DNA from: Ectorhizobium quercum
Lineage (GTDB): Bacteria > Pseudomonadota > Alphaproteobacteria > Rhizobiales > Rhizobiaceae
Assembly (NCBI RefSeq): GCF_026552795.1
Contig: NZ_JANFPI010000004.1
Span: forward strand, 186,001 to 250,000
Length of the DNA stretch: 64,000 nucleotides
Direction: 5' to 3'
Notes under the pieces: generated by a model
Seen by the model: only the letters and a program-made list of their open reading frames with translations
Database searches by the model: none
Told to the model about the DNA's origin: nothing
Position numbers and translations under genes: made by a program
Part shown: one piece after another, positions 52,092 through 61,241 of the stretch
How the letters are laid out: every line of letters starts with the position of its first letter
How positions within the stretch are numbered: position 1 is the stretch's first letter

Positions 52092-53136
52092 GGACGGCAT
52101 TCCCTGCCTGTGGATGCGGGGGGGCACGTCCAAGGGGGCTTATTTTCTGGGAAGCGACCTGCCCGCCGATCCGGCCCAGCGTGACGCCCTGCTGCTGCGG
52201 ATCATGGGATCGCCCGATCCGCGTCAGATCGACGGGATCGGCGGCGGCGATCCGCTGACCTCCAAGGTGGCAGTGCTGTCGCCGTCGAGCCGGGCGGATG
52301 CCGACGTCGACTACCTTTTCCTTCAGGTGTTCGTCGACCGGGCGCTGGTCAGCGACGCGCAGGGCTGCGGCAATATTCTGGCCGGCGTCGGCCCGGCGGC
52401 CATAGAGCGCGGGCTGGTCGGCGCCCGCGACGGCGAAACGCAGGTGCGCATCCACATGGTCAACACCGGCGAGGTGGCGGTAGCGCGGGTGCAGACCCCG
52501 GGCGGGCGCGTCCGCTACGACGGCGCGACCGCCATCGCCGGCGTGCCGGGCACCCATGCCGCCATTCCGCTGCTGTTCCTCAACACCGCCGGCGCGATGT
52601 GCGGGACGCTTCTGCCGACCGGCAACGAGGCCGACACGATAGACGGCGTCGAGGCGACGCTGATCGACAACGGCATGCCCTGCGTAATCATGCGCGCCAC
52701 CGATTTTGGCCTGAACGGCCGCGAAAGCCGCGAGGCGCTGGAGGCGAATGCGGAGCTGAAAGCCCGGCTGGAGGCGATCCGGCTGAAGGCGGGGCCGATG
52801 ATGAACCTCGGCGACGTTTCCGCCGCCTCGGTGCCGAAGATGACGCTGGTCTCGGCCCCTTCCGCAGGCGGGGCGATCGCGACCCGCAGTTTCATTCCGC
52901 ACCGGGTCCACGCCTCGGTCGGCGTGCTGGCCGCCGTCACCGTCGCCACCGCCACTCGCATGGCCGCAAGCCCCGCCGCCGCGCTCGCCGTTGCGCCGCC
53001 GGACGGCCGCTACCACATCGAGCACCCGACCGGCGAGATGGAGGTGTTCCTCGATATCGCCGCCGACGGATCGATCAGGGGTGCCGGAACCGTGCGCACG
53101 GCGCGCAAGCTTTTCGACGGGAAGGTCTTTCCCTGA
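52084..53136 (+). CDS. galD: 4-oxalomesaconate tautomerase (PrpF family)
   Basis: 350-residue PrpF/diaminopimelate-epimerase-fold protein. GalD isomerises the keto form of 4-oxalomesaconate before hydration. PrpF-type signatures: [15 protein letters not shown] at the start (7-21), [18 protein letters not shown] near 50-67, [19 protein letters not shown] near 96-114 with the catalytic Cys, and [14 protein letters not shown] near 314-327. Last gene of the gal operon. Confidence 0.9.
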   Translation: MSEDGIPCLWMRGGTSKGAYFLGSDLPADPAQRDALLLRIMGSPDPRQIDGIGGGDPLTSKVAVLSPSSRADADVDYLFLQVFVDRALVSDAQGCGNILAGVGPAAIERGLVGARDGETQVRIHMVNTGEVAVARVQTPGGRVRYDGATAIAGVPGTHAAIPLLFLNTAGAMCGTLLPTGNEADTIDGVEATLIDNGMPCVIMRATDFGLNGRESREALEANAELKARLEAIRLKAGPMMNLGDVSAASVPKMTLVSAPSAGGAIATRSFIPHRVHASVGVLAAVTVATATRMAASPAAALAVAPPDGRYHIEHPTGEMEVFLDIAADGSIRGAGTVRTARKLFDGKVFP

Positions 53137-53246
53137 CGGTGCCGCGTCCCGGCCGCTGACCTTTGGAAACGGCATGACCGGCGCAGGCGTTCAGGGCCGC
53201 GGCAGTCCGGCCTCCTCTGCACCCGGCGGAAACCGGAATGACGGTT

Positions 53247-53999
53247 TCAGGCCACGTCGCGCTTCTGCATGAAGATCAGAAGATCCGTCGCCATGAATTC
53301 CGGAGCGATGGCGTTCCACAGGGACATGAGGCGGAAGAGGAGCCGGTTGTTGGCGTGGTACTTGGGTTCGCCGCCATAACCATAGGATGCGTTCAGCCAG
53401 CGGTTTTGCGGGAAATGTTTCGTCAGCGCCGGCCAGCTGTTGAGGCGGTAGTATTTGGGAAAGACGTCCTCGTCGCTGCGTTCGGGCCAGACGGCGCTCA
53501 GCACCTTCTTTTCCAGCCAGTCGGGAACGAGCCGCACGCCCAGTCCCGTCATGCCCCACTTGTTGGGGGTGCGGGCACAGAACCAGCCGCCGGGCTTGAG
53601 GATGCGCCGGATTTCCGTCTCGAACCCGTCCGGGTCTTCGATATGCTCGATCACCCAGTCGCAGGTGACGAGATCGAACGTGCCGTCCTCGAACGGCAGC
53701 CGCGCATTTGGCTGGATGACATGCCGCTCGTCGACGCTCTGGTTCTCCAGCACGGCGGCGTCGATGTCGCAGCCGACGACCTTGCGCGCCTTGCCTTTCA
53801 GCGCCCGCAAGGTGCGGCGGTAGTGGCTCGGGTCGTCGAGAAAGGAGCCGCGGCCGGCTCCGTACTCCAGAATGACGGAATCGGGCCCGATCAATGCATT
53901 GACGCGATTATAGAAACTGATGTCGGAATCGAAGCGGCCGTAAGCACCGGCAGCGAATTCCGGCCTTACGGCGAGATGAAAATGCTCTCTGGCATTCAT
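53247..53999 (-). CDS. Class I SAM-dependent methyltransferase
   Basis: 250 residues. Motif I ILEYGAGRGSFLDD near 42-56, motif II acidic GCDIDAAV near 75, LVTCDWVIEHIEDPD near 110-124 and RILKPGGWFCARTPN near 131-145. Type-11-like fold. As last gene on the minus strand of the polysaccharide locus it may methylate a sugar or lipid precursor of the polymer; a free-standing role cannot be excluded, because its 77-base upstream gap may hold its own promoter. Confidence 0.78.
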   Translation of the reverse strand: MNAREHFHLAVRPEFAAGAYGRFDSDISFYNRVNALIGPDSVILEYGAGRGSFLDDPSHYRRTLRALKGKARKVVGCDIDAAVLENQSVDERHVIQPNARLPFEDGTFDLVTCDWVIEHIEDPDGFETEIRRILKPGGWFCARTPNKWGMTGLGVRLVPDWLEKKVLSAVWPERSDEDVFPKYYRLNSWPALTKHFPQNRWLNASYGYGGEPKYHANNRLLFRLMSLWNAIAPEFMATDLLIFMQKRDVA

Positions 54000-54076
54000 A
54001 ATGGACCGTCCGATAAAGAAATGAACTGGGCCCCATGCCCAACAGGACCCGTATACACCAAAGTCTCTCAGTATTC

Positions 54077-55195
54077 CTATCCATTTCGACTTTTAAGGGA
54101 ATCGCTGATGGACGTCCACATGGCGGTTTTCTGTAGTTCCTTGTCGAAGGGAAGATTGCGCAAGTCATATCCCTCGGGCGGTTTCTTCTCCCATTCGGGA
54201 TTGATCCAGTTGTACCGGCTGCTGAGGCCCCAGGTGACGATGCCGAGCGTTTCCTTGAAATCGAGGAGAACGTCCAGATAGGCCTTGGTGATCGCCGCGA
54301 CGTTTTCATCGCGCGTCGGCGTGTCATCCGGTCCGGGGAAATTGCGGATCTCCAGTTCCGTGACCATGAGCTTGTAGCCCATGTCGACGATCTTCTGGAG
54401 AAAGTCGCGCAAGACCTCCTGGTCGAAATGCTTGGCGCCGAAAACCCGCAGGTGGGACTGGAGGCCGAGCGCATCGACGGGCACGTTGCGCGTTTTCAGG
54501 CGCTCCATGAGGTCGAGCACCGCGCGGCGGCGGTTTCCGTACCATTTGCCTTGCAGCATGCCGTCCTGCATCTCGATGCCGTAGTCGTTGTAGACCAGAA
54601 CGGCGTCCGGATCGGTCGCGCGGGCGGCATGGAAGGCCGTGTCGATGAAGGTCTCGCCGAAAGCCTTGTACCACGGGGAATCCGTGCGCATGCCGTCCTT
54701 GCCGCCGTCTTCCGGGGCGACACATTCGTTGGCGACGTCCCAGGAATGGGTCCGGCCCTTGTAGCGGCCCGCGACTTTCTCGATGTAGCCGACGATGTGC
54801 TTCTGCTCGTCCGGCTTTTCCTCCAGTTCCTGCTTGAGCCAGTCCGTCATGGCGATGTGCCAGATCAGCGTGTGGCCGCGCACCTTCATGTCGTAGCGCC
54901 GCGCGAACTGGTAAAGCCAGTCGCTTTCCCGGAAATTGAACGTATCGGGACCGCCGGACTGTATCCAGCGCTGCTTCATCTCGTATTCGGCGACGAGCGC
55001 GTCGCATTCCCGGCCGACGAGATCGGCGTAGGCACGATCCTTCATGAGCCGGCTGGTGGCGGTTGCGGCGCCGAAGAACAGATCCTTCGACGCGGCGATG
55101 GAGCGCAATGTTTCCTCCGCCTCAGCCGAAGCGGAAGCGGGAAGGAACGGAAGGCTGGCAAGCCCACCCACGAACTGTCGTCTGTCAAGCTTCAT
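54077..55195 (-). CDS. GH10 endo-glycanase (endo-1,4-beta-xylanase family), Tat-exported
   Basis: 372 residues. A Tat signal L-D-R-R-Q-F-V-G-G at about 3-11 is followed by a GH10 barrel: RGHTLIWHIAMTDWLK near 109-124, acid/base Glu in SWDVANECVAPEDGG near 150-164, AVLVYNDYGIE near 200, nucleophile Glu in LMVTELEIR near 275, and VTWGLSSRYNWI near 320. It hydrolyses beta-1,4-xylan or a related beta-linked polymer. Located inside a polysaccharide-synthesis cluster and overlapping the upstream GT2 gene by 11 bases, it more likely trims or releases the cell's own exopolysaccharide than degrades plant xylan. Confidence 0.87.
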   Translation of the reverse strand: MKLDRRQFVGGLASLPFLPASASAEAEETLRSIAASKDLFFGAATATSRLMKDRAYADLVGRECDALVAEYEMKQRWIQSGGPDTFNFRESDWLYQFARRYDMKVRGHTLIWHIAMTDWLKQELEEKPDEQKHIVGYIEKVAGRYKGRTHSWDVANECVAPEDGGKDGMRTDSPWYKAFGETFIDTAFHAARATDPDAVLVYNDYGIEMQDGMLQGKWYGNRRRAVLDLMERLKTRNVPVDALGLQSHLRVFGAKHFDQEVLRDFLQKIVDMGYKLMVTELEIRNFPGPDDTPTRDENVAAITKAYLDVLLDFKETLGIVTWGLSSRYNWINPEWEKKPPEGYDLRNLPFDKELQKTAMWTSISDSLKSRNG

Positions 55196-56108
55196 GGCGA
55201 CCTCTCGAACGGACGTGGCCAATATAGAAATCGGCCAGTTTTCGGTAGTTGGTGCCGGAAAGCACCAGTTGGATGAAGACTACGACAGCAAGTCTGGGGC
55301 CATAGGCGCCGTGTCTCAAGGCGTTCACGTAAAGCTTGAACGCCTTGAGCGGGTGTTCCGGCATGAAGCTCTTTGCGACATGCCAGCCGCGGTAGCCTTC
55401 ATAGGCCGAGGCCGGGATTTTCTCCTTCAGGTCCTCGAGCCATACGGGATTGCGGATCGAACGGTTATTGGACGAAAGGCGGTCGGGATCGGCTTCGTCG
55501 CGCCAGATGACCCCCGGCTTTTCGGTCATGACGAACGGGGTGCCGGCAAGCGACAGGCGGATGGCGTAATCCGTGTCGTCGCCGAAGGAAACGTCGGGTC
55601 GATACCGCACCGCGAGCGCCAGGGCGCGCGGAAGAACGAGCGTGCTCGTCTGCACGAAACCGGCGCCCGTCACCAGATAGGAGGCCATGTTCTCGCCGGG
55701 CCTTATGCTGCGCGGCGGCTTGACCGTGACGCGGCCATTGCCGCGGTCCGCCAGCACTTGTGAATAGACCACGGCATCCGGATTGTCCTTCAGGATCGCG
55801 GCGGCGCTCTCCAGATGATGCGGCAGGAAGAAATCGTCGGAATCGAGAAAGGCGATGTAGCGTCCCCGCCCCTCGCTGACCGCGCGGTTGCGCGCAACCG
55901 CGGCGCCGCCGTTCGGTTGCCTGATCAGGCGGATGCGCGGATCCCCGATCGCGGCGATCGCCTTTTCCGGCTGGTCGACCGAGCCATCGTCCACGACCAC
56001 GATCTCGAAATCGGAAAAGCTTTGCGCCAGAACCGATTCGATGGTTTTCCCGATGGTCTTCGCCCTGTTGTAGAGCGGTATCGCGACCGAGAAAAACGGA
56101 TCAGTCAT
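55185..56108 (-). CDS. Family 2 glycosyltransferase
   Basis: 307 residues with the GT-A nucleotide-binding fold: FSVAIPLYNRAKTIGKTIES at the N-terminus, VVDDGSVDQPEK (about 38-49), GRYIAFLDSDDFFLPHH (about 83-99, D-x-D for the metal) and FGDDTDYAIRLSLAG (about 175-189). It probably adds one sugar of the repeat unit on undecaprenyl diphosphate at the inner membrane face. It overlaps Wzy-like gene by 8 bases and GH10 gene by 11 bases. Confidence 0.87.
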   Translation of the reverse strand: MTDPFFSVAIPLYNRAKTIGKTIESVLAQSFSDFEIVVVDDGSVDQPEKAIAAIGDPRIRLIRQPNGGAAVARNRAVSEGRGRYIAFLDSDDFFLPHHLESAAAILKDNPDAVVYSQVLADRGNGRVTVKPPRSIRPGENMASYLVTGAGFVQTSTLVLPRALALAVRYRPDVSFGDDTDYAIRLSLAGTPFVMTEKPGVIWRDEADPDRLSSNNRSIRNPVWLEDLKEKIPASAYEGYRGWHVAKSFMPEHPLKAFKLYVNALRHGAYGPRLAVVVFIQLVLSGTNYRKLADFYIGHVRSRGRHEA

Positions 56109-57438
56109 ACACCCTGTTTCCTGATCTACGTCGCCCCCCGATGATATGAAGGCTCGTCATGGACAGAAGCATGATCGTCCACATGACCGAGTCCTTGGTG
56201 AGAAAACGCGTTTCCAGCAGATTGGTCAGCAGGCAGAAGAGCCATATTCCGGCATAAAGGCTGGCGATATTGGCGTCTTCCCGGGACGCGTAGAAAAGCC
56301 CGATGATCGGCATGACGAGGCCGGAGATGAGGCTCAGGACAAGCCCGATAATACCTGTCGTGACCCACATTTCCAAAAAGCCGTTATGGGAGTGCGCGAC
56401 GCCTGTCAGCCACATCTGCTGGATGTTCATCCAGAAGATCGGCGATTTTTCACCGATCTGCCAGAACGATCCGTAACCGGATCCGAGCCAGAAATGATCC
56501 TTGCCATAGGCGATGATCGCGTTCCAGATAGCCACGCGTCCGGTGAAGGATTGCGGGTTGGAAAAAACTTCGATGATCTCGTCGCGGAAGATGCCGTAAC
56601 CGATCATCAGCACCGCGACGATCGACAGGAGGGTCGTGAGCAGGAGTTTGTTCTTGTGGTTTGAAAGCATCATCCATCGGTAGGCGAGGGCGAACGCGAT
56701 CGAGGGCAGAAGGAAGCCGATGGATGTTTTGCCGCTGGTTCCCATGAGGAACACGATCGCGAGCACCGTCAGGACGAGATCGTGAAGCCTGTGTCTGGTG
56801 TAGAACTTGAAGAAAAAGATGATGGCTGACACGGATGAAACGCCGGACGCCACATTCTTATGAATCATGATGCCTTTCCAGGCACCGATGAGGCCCTCGT
56901 CATACTCATCCGACAGGTGTATCGCCCAATTGGGGACGAGCGCCACGGACAGGAAATTGACGATCAGGAGAGAGATCAGGGACTTGTATAGAATATCCAT
57001 GATCTTTTCTGGGCCGAGATAGGCGGTCATGTTGATCGTGATCACTGCCACGATGATCGCCAGAACCGAGCGCTTGAACGAGGTTACGGGGTCGATGGCC
57101 CACAGGCACGACAACAGGATCCAGGCAAAGAGGACGAAAAGCATCGGCTGGAATGCACGAAAGAGAATCGCCTTCAGGTTCGCCAGTGTGAAGAGTATCG
57201 TCAGGCCGAACATGAGCAGGAAGAAGGCCTGCCGCGCGGAATCGCCTTTGGTGCTGGTGGAAAGAGCATCTTCGAATTCTGCCGCCGAGCGGCCCGAATA
57301 AGGCCAGCCGTTCACGTAGCTGTACCACATGAAAAAGAAAAACAGCCCATAAACGATCGAGCTGTAGCTGATCCGTACACCCGCCCGTTCGCCACCGACA
57401 GGCGCGAACTGCCGCAGCCCTGCATTATGAGTATTCAT
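56101..57438 (-). CDS. O-antigen ligase / Wzy-like polymerase
   Basis: 445 residues with about 11-12 hydrophobic helices and a large central periplasmic loop. The Wzy_C segment TGRVAIWNAIIAYGKDHFWL and GSGYGSFW near 310-340, then GVAHSHNGFLEMWVTTGIIG near 365-385, is diagnostic of O-antigen ligase/polymerase proteins. It would polymerise the repeat units in the periplasm. Start M-N-T-H-N. Overlaps both neighbouring GT2 genes. Base composition is somewhat less GC-rich than the metabolic genes, as is common in polysaccharide loci. Confidence 0.86.
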   Translation of the reverse strand: MNTHNAGLRQFAPVGGERAGVRISYSSIVYGLFFFFMWYSYVNGWPYSGRSAAEFEDALSTSTKGDSARQAFFLLMFGLTILFTLANLKAILFRAFQPMLFVLFAWILLSCLWAIDPVTSFKRSVLAIIVAVITINMTAYLGPEKIMDILYKSLISLLIVNFLSVALVPNWAIHLSDEYDEGLIGAWKGIMIHKNVASGVSSVSAIIFFFKFYTRHRLHDLVLTVLAIVFLMGTSGKTSIGFLLPSIAFALAYRWMMLSNHKNKLLLTTLLSIVAVLMIGYGIFRDEIIEVFSNPQSFTGRVAIWNAIIAYGKDHFWLGSGYGSFWQIGEKSPIFWMNIQQMWLTGVAHSHNGFLEMWVTTGIIGLVLSLISGLVMPIIGLFYASREDANIASLYAGIWLFCLLTNLLETRFLTKDSVMWTIMLLSMTSLHIIGGRRRSGNRVYD

Positions 57439-58381
57439 TGTAATGCCCGTTGAGCAGACCGTAGAGTTTACCGGTGGCACGCCCGGCACTGAATATGCCG
57501 TTTGCTCTGGTTTGTTTTCTCAGGACGAGAATAGATAACATTGCGCCGTGAAAAGCAAGGCCAGCCCCGGCTTTCAGGGCCGCCTGGACGGTCTGGAAAG
57601 GGGTCTTCGCACGCAGGAGCTGGATCCGCATATCGGACGTGCCGATCCTGAAACCGCGCTTCAGGACCCAATTCAGCCTGGCCCGTTCGGGGGGCTGTCC
57701 TTCGTGGACCAGGGCGTCTTTCGACCAGGCGAAGCGGAAGCCCCGTTCTTTCATCCTGGAAAAGAAGTCGACGTCTTCGCCGCCCATCAGGTTGAATGTT
57801 GGCGAAAACCACTCCGGTCCCGTCGCCTCGAGGCATTTGCGTGATATGACCGCGTTATTGCAGCCCCAGATGATGTCGCACACGCCGTCCGAGTGTATCT
57901 CGGGCCTGAACAAGTTGCAATATTCGGTCCAGTCCGGCGGCGGCCTCTCGAAAACGGATTCGACCGGCCCGCCGACGATATCGCAGCTGGTCGCGAGCAG
58001 CGTATCTCTCATTTTCTCCAGCCAGTGCGGGGACGGCCATTCGTCGTCGTCGATCAGGGCGAAATGGGTTGCGTCGGTAATGCTTAATCCGCGGGACAGG
58101 AGGCTGTTTCGGACATTGCAGAGACCTTTTTCTTCAACGATGATGCAGTCGACCGAAAACGGGTAGCTCTTCTGCCGAAGGGCCTCGACGACCTTCTCGC
58201 CATCCCTGCGCTCGGCGTCGTTTTCGGCGACGATGATGTGCACGGGTGGCGGGCCTGACAGGTTCTGCACGGCGATGAGAAGTCGCTCCAGATGCTCCGG
58301 GCGCCTGTATGTCGGAATGAGGACGGCGATTCTTATGTCGTTTCCGACTCCTCCGGTTTCCCTGGCTGTCGTCGTTGTCAT
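57425..58381 (-). CDS. Family 2 glycosyltransferase
   Basis: 318 residues: RIAVLIPTYRRPEHLERLL near 18-36, HFALIDDDEWPSPHWLEKMR near 108-127 (D-D-D metal motif), GCNNAVISRKCLEATG near 170-185 and GGEDVDFFSRMKERGFRFAW near 198-217. Hydrophobic C-terminal region (about 265-295) suggests membrane association. Start M-T-T-T-T-A-R. It is 16 bases downstream of the acyltransferase gene and overlaps the Wzy-like gene by 14 bases. Confidence 0.87.
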   Translation of the reverse strand: MTTTTARETGGVGNDIRIAVLIPTYRRPEHLERLLIAVQNLSGPPPVHIIVAENDAERRDGEKVVEALRQKSYPFSVDCIIVEEKGLCNVRNSLLSRGLSITDATHFALIDDDEWPSPHWLEKMRDTLLATSCDIVGGPVESVFERPPPDWTEYCNLFRPEIHSDGVCDIIWGCNNAVISRKCLEATGPEWFSPTFNLMGGEDVDFFSRMKERGFRFAWSKDALVHEGQPPERARLNWVLKRGFRIGTSDMRIQLLRAKTPFQTVQAALKAGAGLAFHGAMLSILVLRKQTRANGIFSAGRATGKLYGLLNGHYNEYS

Positions 58382-58397
58382 GGCGAAGCCTTCCGGT

Positions 58398-60329
58398 TTA
58401 TTCCGCAAGCTTCGAAAAGCCGCCGGTTTTCGTGAATTGTGTCAGGGCATACCGTGCGCCCTCTACCGTCAGATGGCTGTAATCCCACTGGACCGGAATG
58501 CCCGACGCTGTTTCGACGACGCAATCCCGCCTTGAGGCGCACAGGGCTCGATAGGATGACAAATACGTCGCTCCAGCCTTGGTCGCCGCTTCTTCGACGG
58601 TAAGATCGAGAATGTCCTTGTCGCCGGTCCGGGCGGCCGGGTCGGGCGCCGTCTGCCCGTTGGCTTCCGCATGGGCGAGTAGCCGCGCCAGCGACTGGTC
58701 ATATTCGACTATGGGACCGATGACATACACCTCCCGGCTGAACTGCTTTGCATAGGCAATGGTCGAAGCAAGCATGGCCATGTCGCGTTCATGCCATTGC
58801 GCAGACAGGATAACGGCATCGACCGGGTTCCGAGGTAAAAACTCGGTGAAGGCATATCGCATGACGCTGACGCAGGTTCTCTCGCCGAGAGTGTCGGTCA
58901 GAGGCTTGCAGCCGGAGGCCGTTGCCTGCATCACGTTCGAGCCTTGGAGGCCGTCGGCGAAAGCCTGCCAGTAATGGGCGGCGTGGCTATCGCCAATGAG
59001 CAGTACGTTCCGTCTGTCCGCTTCCGGTTGAAGGCACGTCGAGGGGCGAAACGCCTCGAAGGAATCGCGGTGGGAATCGATGAAGCAGGATCCTCGGCGA
59101 TAGGCGACCGTATCGTCATACTGGATGTATTGCGCCAGTTCGTCGACCCGCGGGCTGAAACGCCAGCCCATGCCCGACGTGAACACGATGAACGCAGCGG
59201 CCGCTGCCGTGATCGCGAAGGCTGCGGATGAGGTGACGACCACATGCCGCCTGGGATTAGGACCCTTGTAGAAACGGAACGGCTGCTCGACGAAGCGCCA
59301 GGAAATATAGGCAGCGGCCGTGCTGATGGCGAAGAGTGTCCATTTCTCTTCCATCGACAGGACCCGGCCTACATGAAGATGATAAAAGACGATGATCGGC
59401 CAGTGCCAAAGATACAAAGAATAGGAAATGCGGCCGATGAACACGAGCGGGGACAGCGAGAGGAGGCGGGCTGTGAGCGTGCGGTTGTCCGATCCGGCGA
59501 AAATGATCGCCGCCGCCCCGAAAACGGGCGCTGCTGCCCAGATGCCGGGGAAATTCATGTTCGCATAATAGAAATAAACGGCGGCGGCGATGAGTATCAA
59601 CCCGCCCAATCCGGCGATCTCGCACAGGAACCGTTTGCGCAGAAAGGCAAGGGGGGTGACGGCGAGGAACGATCCGGCCAGCAATTCCCACATGCGAAAG
59701 AAGACGATGTAGAAGGCGGCTTCGGCCTGATACGCGGTCATGAAGACGCACAGACCGAGCGAGAGCATGCCGAGAGCAAAGATGCTCAGCGAAAGCCAGC
59801 GACGGGCATGCCGGCACAGCAGCAGGAGAATGATCGGGAACAGCAGATAGAACTGCTCCTCTACCGCAAGCGACCATGTATGCAGCAGCGCGTTGGTATT
59901 GGTGCTGACGTCGAAATAGTTCGATGTCGCATAGAGGTAGATGTTCGAGGCGAAGAGGGTCGCGGCGATCGCGTTCTTGCCGAGCGCCTCGAACTCGATG
60001 GGAAATAGGACGAAATAGCCGACGAACAATGACACCAGAATCACGGTGAAAAAGGCCGGGAAAATACGTCTGGCCCGCCGCTCGTAAAATCGCCAGAGCC
60101 AGCCCGGACGAAGCTGCGGTTCGAAGTCCCGCATGAGGATGCCGGTAATCAGATAGCCCGAGATGACGAAGAAGACGTCCACACCGACGAAACCGCCCTT
60201 CACGAAAGGCAGGCCGAGATGATAGGCGACCACGGGCAGGACGGCGAGCGATCTCAGCCCGTCGATATCGGGCCGGTATGCCAGATGCACACCGCTTCGA
60301 TTTGCATCGGAAGAGGCAGTTTCACCCAT
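58398..60329 (-). CDS. OafA/YrhL-type acyltransferase with SGNH domain
   Basis: 643 residues. N-terminal acyltransferase-3 domain (about 15-365) with about 10 helices: YRPDIDGLRSLAVLPVVAYH, GGFVGVDVFFVISGYLITGI, RFYERRARRIFPAFF, HTWSLAVEEQFYLLFP. The C-terminal periplasmic SGNH domain (about 400-643) has LLIGDSHAAHYW and W-D-Y-S-H-L-T with the catalytic Ser and Asp-x-x-His. It transfers acetyl or another acyl group onto the polysaccharide in the periplasm. Start ATG at M-G-E-T-A; a TTG at 60356 would add 9 residues. Confidence 0.9.
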   Translation of the reverse strand: MGETASSDANRSGVHLAYRPDIDGLRSLAVLPVVAYHLGLPFVKGGFVGVDVFFVISGYLITGILMRDFEPQLRPGWLWRFYERRARRIFPAFFTVILVSLFVGYFVLFPIEFEALGKNAIAATLFASNIYLYATSNYFDVSTNTNALLHTWSLAVEEQFYLLFPIILLLLCRHARRWLSLSIFALGMLSLGLCVFMTAYQAEAAFYIVFFRMWELLAGSFLAVTPLAFLRKRFLCEIAGLGGLILIAAAVYFYYANMNFPGIWAAAPVFGAAAIIFAGSDNRTLTARLLSLSPLVFIGRISYSLYLWHWPIIVFYHLHVGRVLSMEEKWTLFAISTAAAYISWRFVEQPFRFYKGPNPRRHVVVTSSAAFAITAAAAAFIVFTSGMGWRFSPRVDELAQYIQYDDTVAYRRGSCFIDSHRDSFEAFRPSTCLQPEADRRNVLLIGDSHAAHYWQAFADGLQGSNVMQATASGCKPLTDTLGERTCVSVMRYAFTEFLPRNPVDAVILSAQWHERDMAMLASTIAYAKQFSREVYVIGPIVEYDQSLARLLAHAEANGQTAPDPAARTGDKDILDLTVEEAATKAGATYLSSYRALCASRRDCVVETASGIPVQWDYSHLTVEGARYALTQFTKTGGFSKLAE

Positions 60330-60383
60330 CGTTTTTTCAGTTGAGGTCAACGTCAAAACCCGTTCTTCCCCGCAAGCAAACGG

Positions 60384-61241
60384 TTAGTCGGCAACCGACT
60401 GTCCGGATTTCTGTGTCAAGTTGAGGCCTGAACCGTTCGAATCCGGAGCCGGTTGTCGCTTTTCCCCGGATGCGGAATGGAGAATCAGCATGCAGAGCGC
60501 GACGGGATTGGTGGTCAGGTAGCGCCAGACGAATTCGCGCGGGCGGGTTGCAAGGCGGTGAAGCCATTCGAGGCCGGAACTCTGCATCCAGCGCGGCGCG
60601 CGGGTGTAATGGCCGACGATGAAGTTGAAACAGCCGCCGCAGGTGATGATCCAGCCGGCGTGCAGCTTGTCCTGTGCCCTGACGGCGAACAGCTGTTCCT
60701 TGGGCTTGCCGAGTCCGACCCAGACGATGTCGGCCCCGGATGCGTTGATCTTCTCGAAAATCTCGGCTTCCTCCGCTTCCTGGAAGTAGCCGTGGTGATG
60801 GCCGGCGATGATCAGGTCCGGGAAATGGTCCTTGAGGCGTGCGGCGGCATCGGCGGCGAGCCCTTCCGTGCCGCCGATCAGGAAGAAGGACTTGCCCTCT
60901 GCGGCAGCGTCGGCGGCGATGTCGTAGATCAGGTCCGTGGTGGCGCTGCGTTCCCGCACCGGGGTACTCGTCAGCAGTTTCGAGGCGAAGACGAGCGGTT
61001 CGCCGTCGACATGGACGACGTCGGCGCCGTTCAGCGCCTCCCGGTAATCGGAGTCGCTGCGGGAAAGGGCGAGCGCATGTCCGTTCAGGTCGAAGAGAAG
61101 CTTGCTCCTTCGGTCCTCCGGCGCGGGTTCGCACAGATGCTGCATGACGAGAGACGTGATTTCTCTTCGAGAGAGACGCGATGCCTGACAGCCTCCAAGA
61201 ATCACATGTTCATCAATGATTTTTCCACGCGGTGGAAGCAT
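60384..61241 (-). CDS. WecG/TagA/CpsF-family glycosyltransferase
   Basis: 285-residue GT26 enzyme. Family motifs: LFDLNGHALALSRSD near 49-63, NGADVVHVDGEPLVFASKLL near 71-90, SFFLIGGTEGLAADAAARLK near 117-136, VWVGLGKPKEQLFAV near 172-186 and GGCFNFIVGHYTRAPRWMQ near 202-220. It transfers ManNAcA, ManNAc or glucose-type residues to a lipid-linked acceptor at an early step. First gene of the minus-strand polysaccharide operon, downstream of a long AT-rich leader. Confidence 0.88.
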   Translation of the reverse strand: MLPPRGKIIDEHVILGGCQASRLSRREITSLVMQHLCEPAPEDRRSKLLFDLNGHALALSRSDSDYREALNGADVVHVDGEPLVFASKLLTSTPVRERSATTDLIYDIAADAAAEGKSFFLIGGTEGLAADAAARLKDHFPDLIIAGHHHGYFQEAEEAEIFEKINASGADIVWVGLGKPKEQLFAVRAQDKLHAGWIITCGGCFNFIVGHYTRAPRWMQSSGLEWLHRLATRPREFVWRYLTTNPVALCMLILHSASGEKRQPAPDSNGSGLNLTQKSGQSVAD

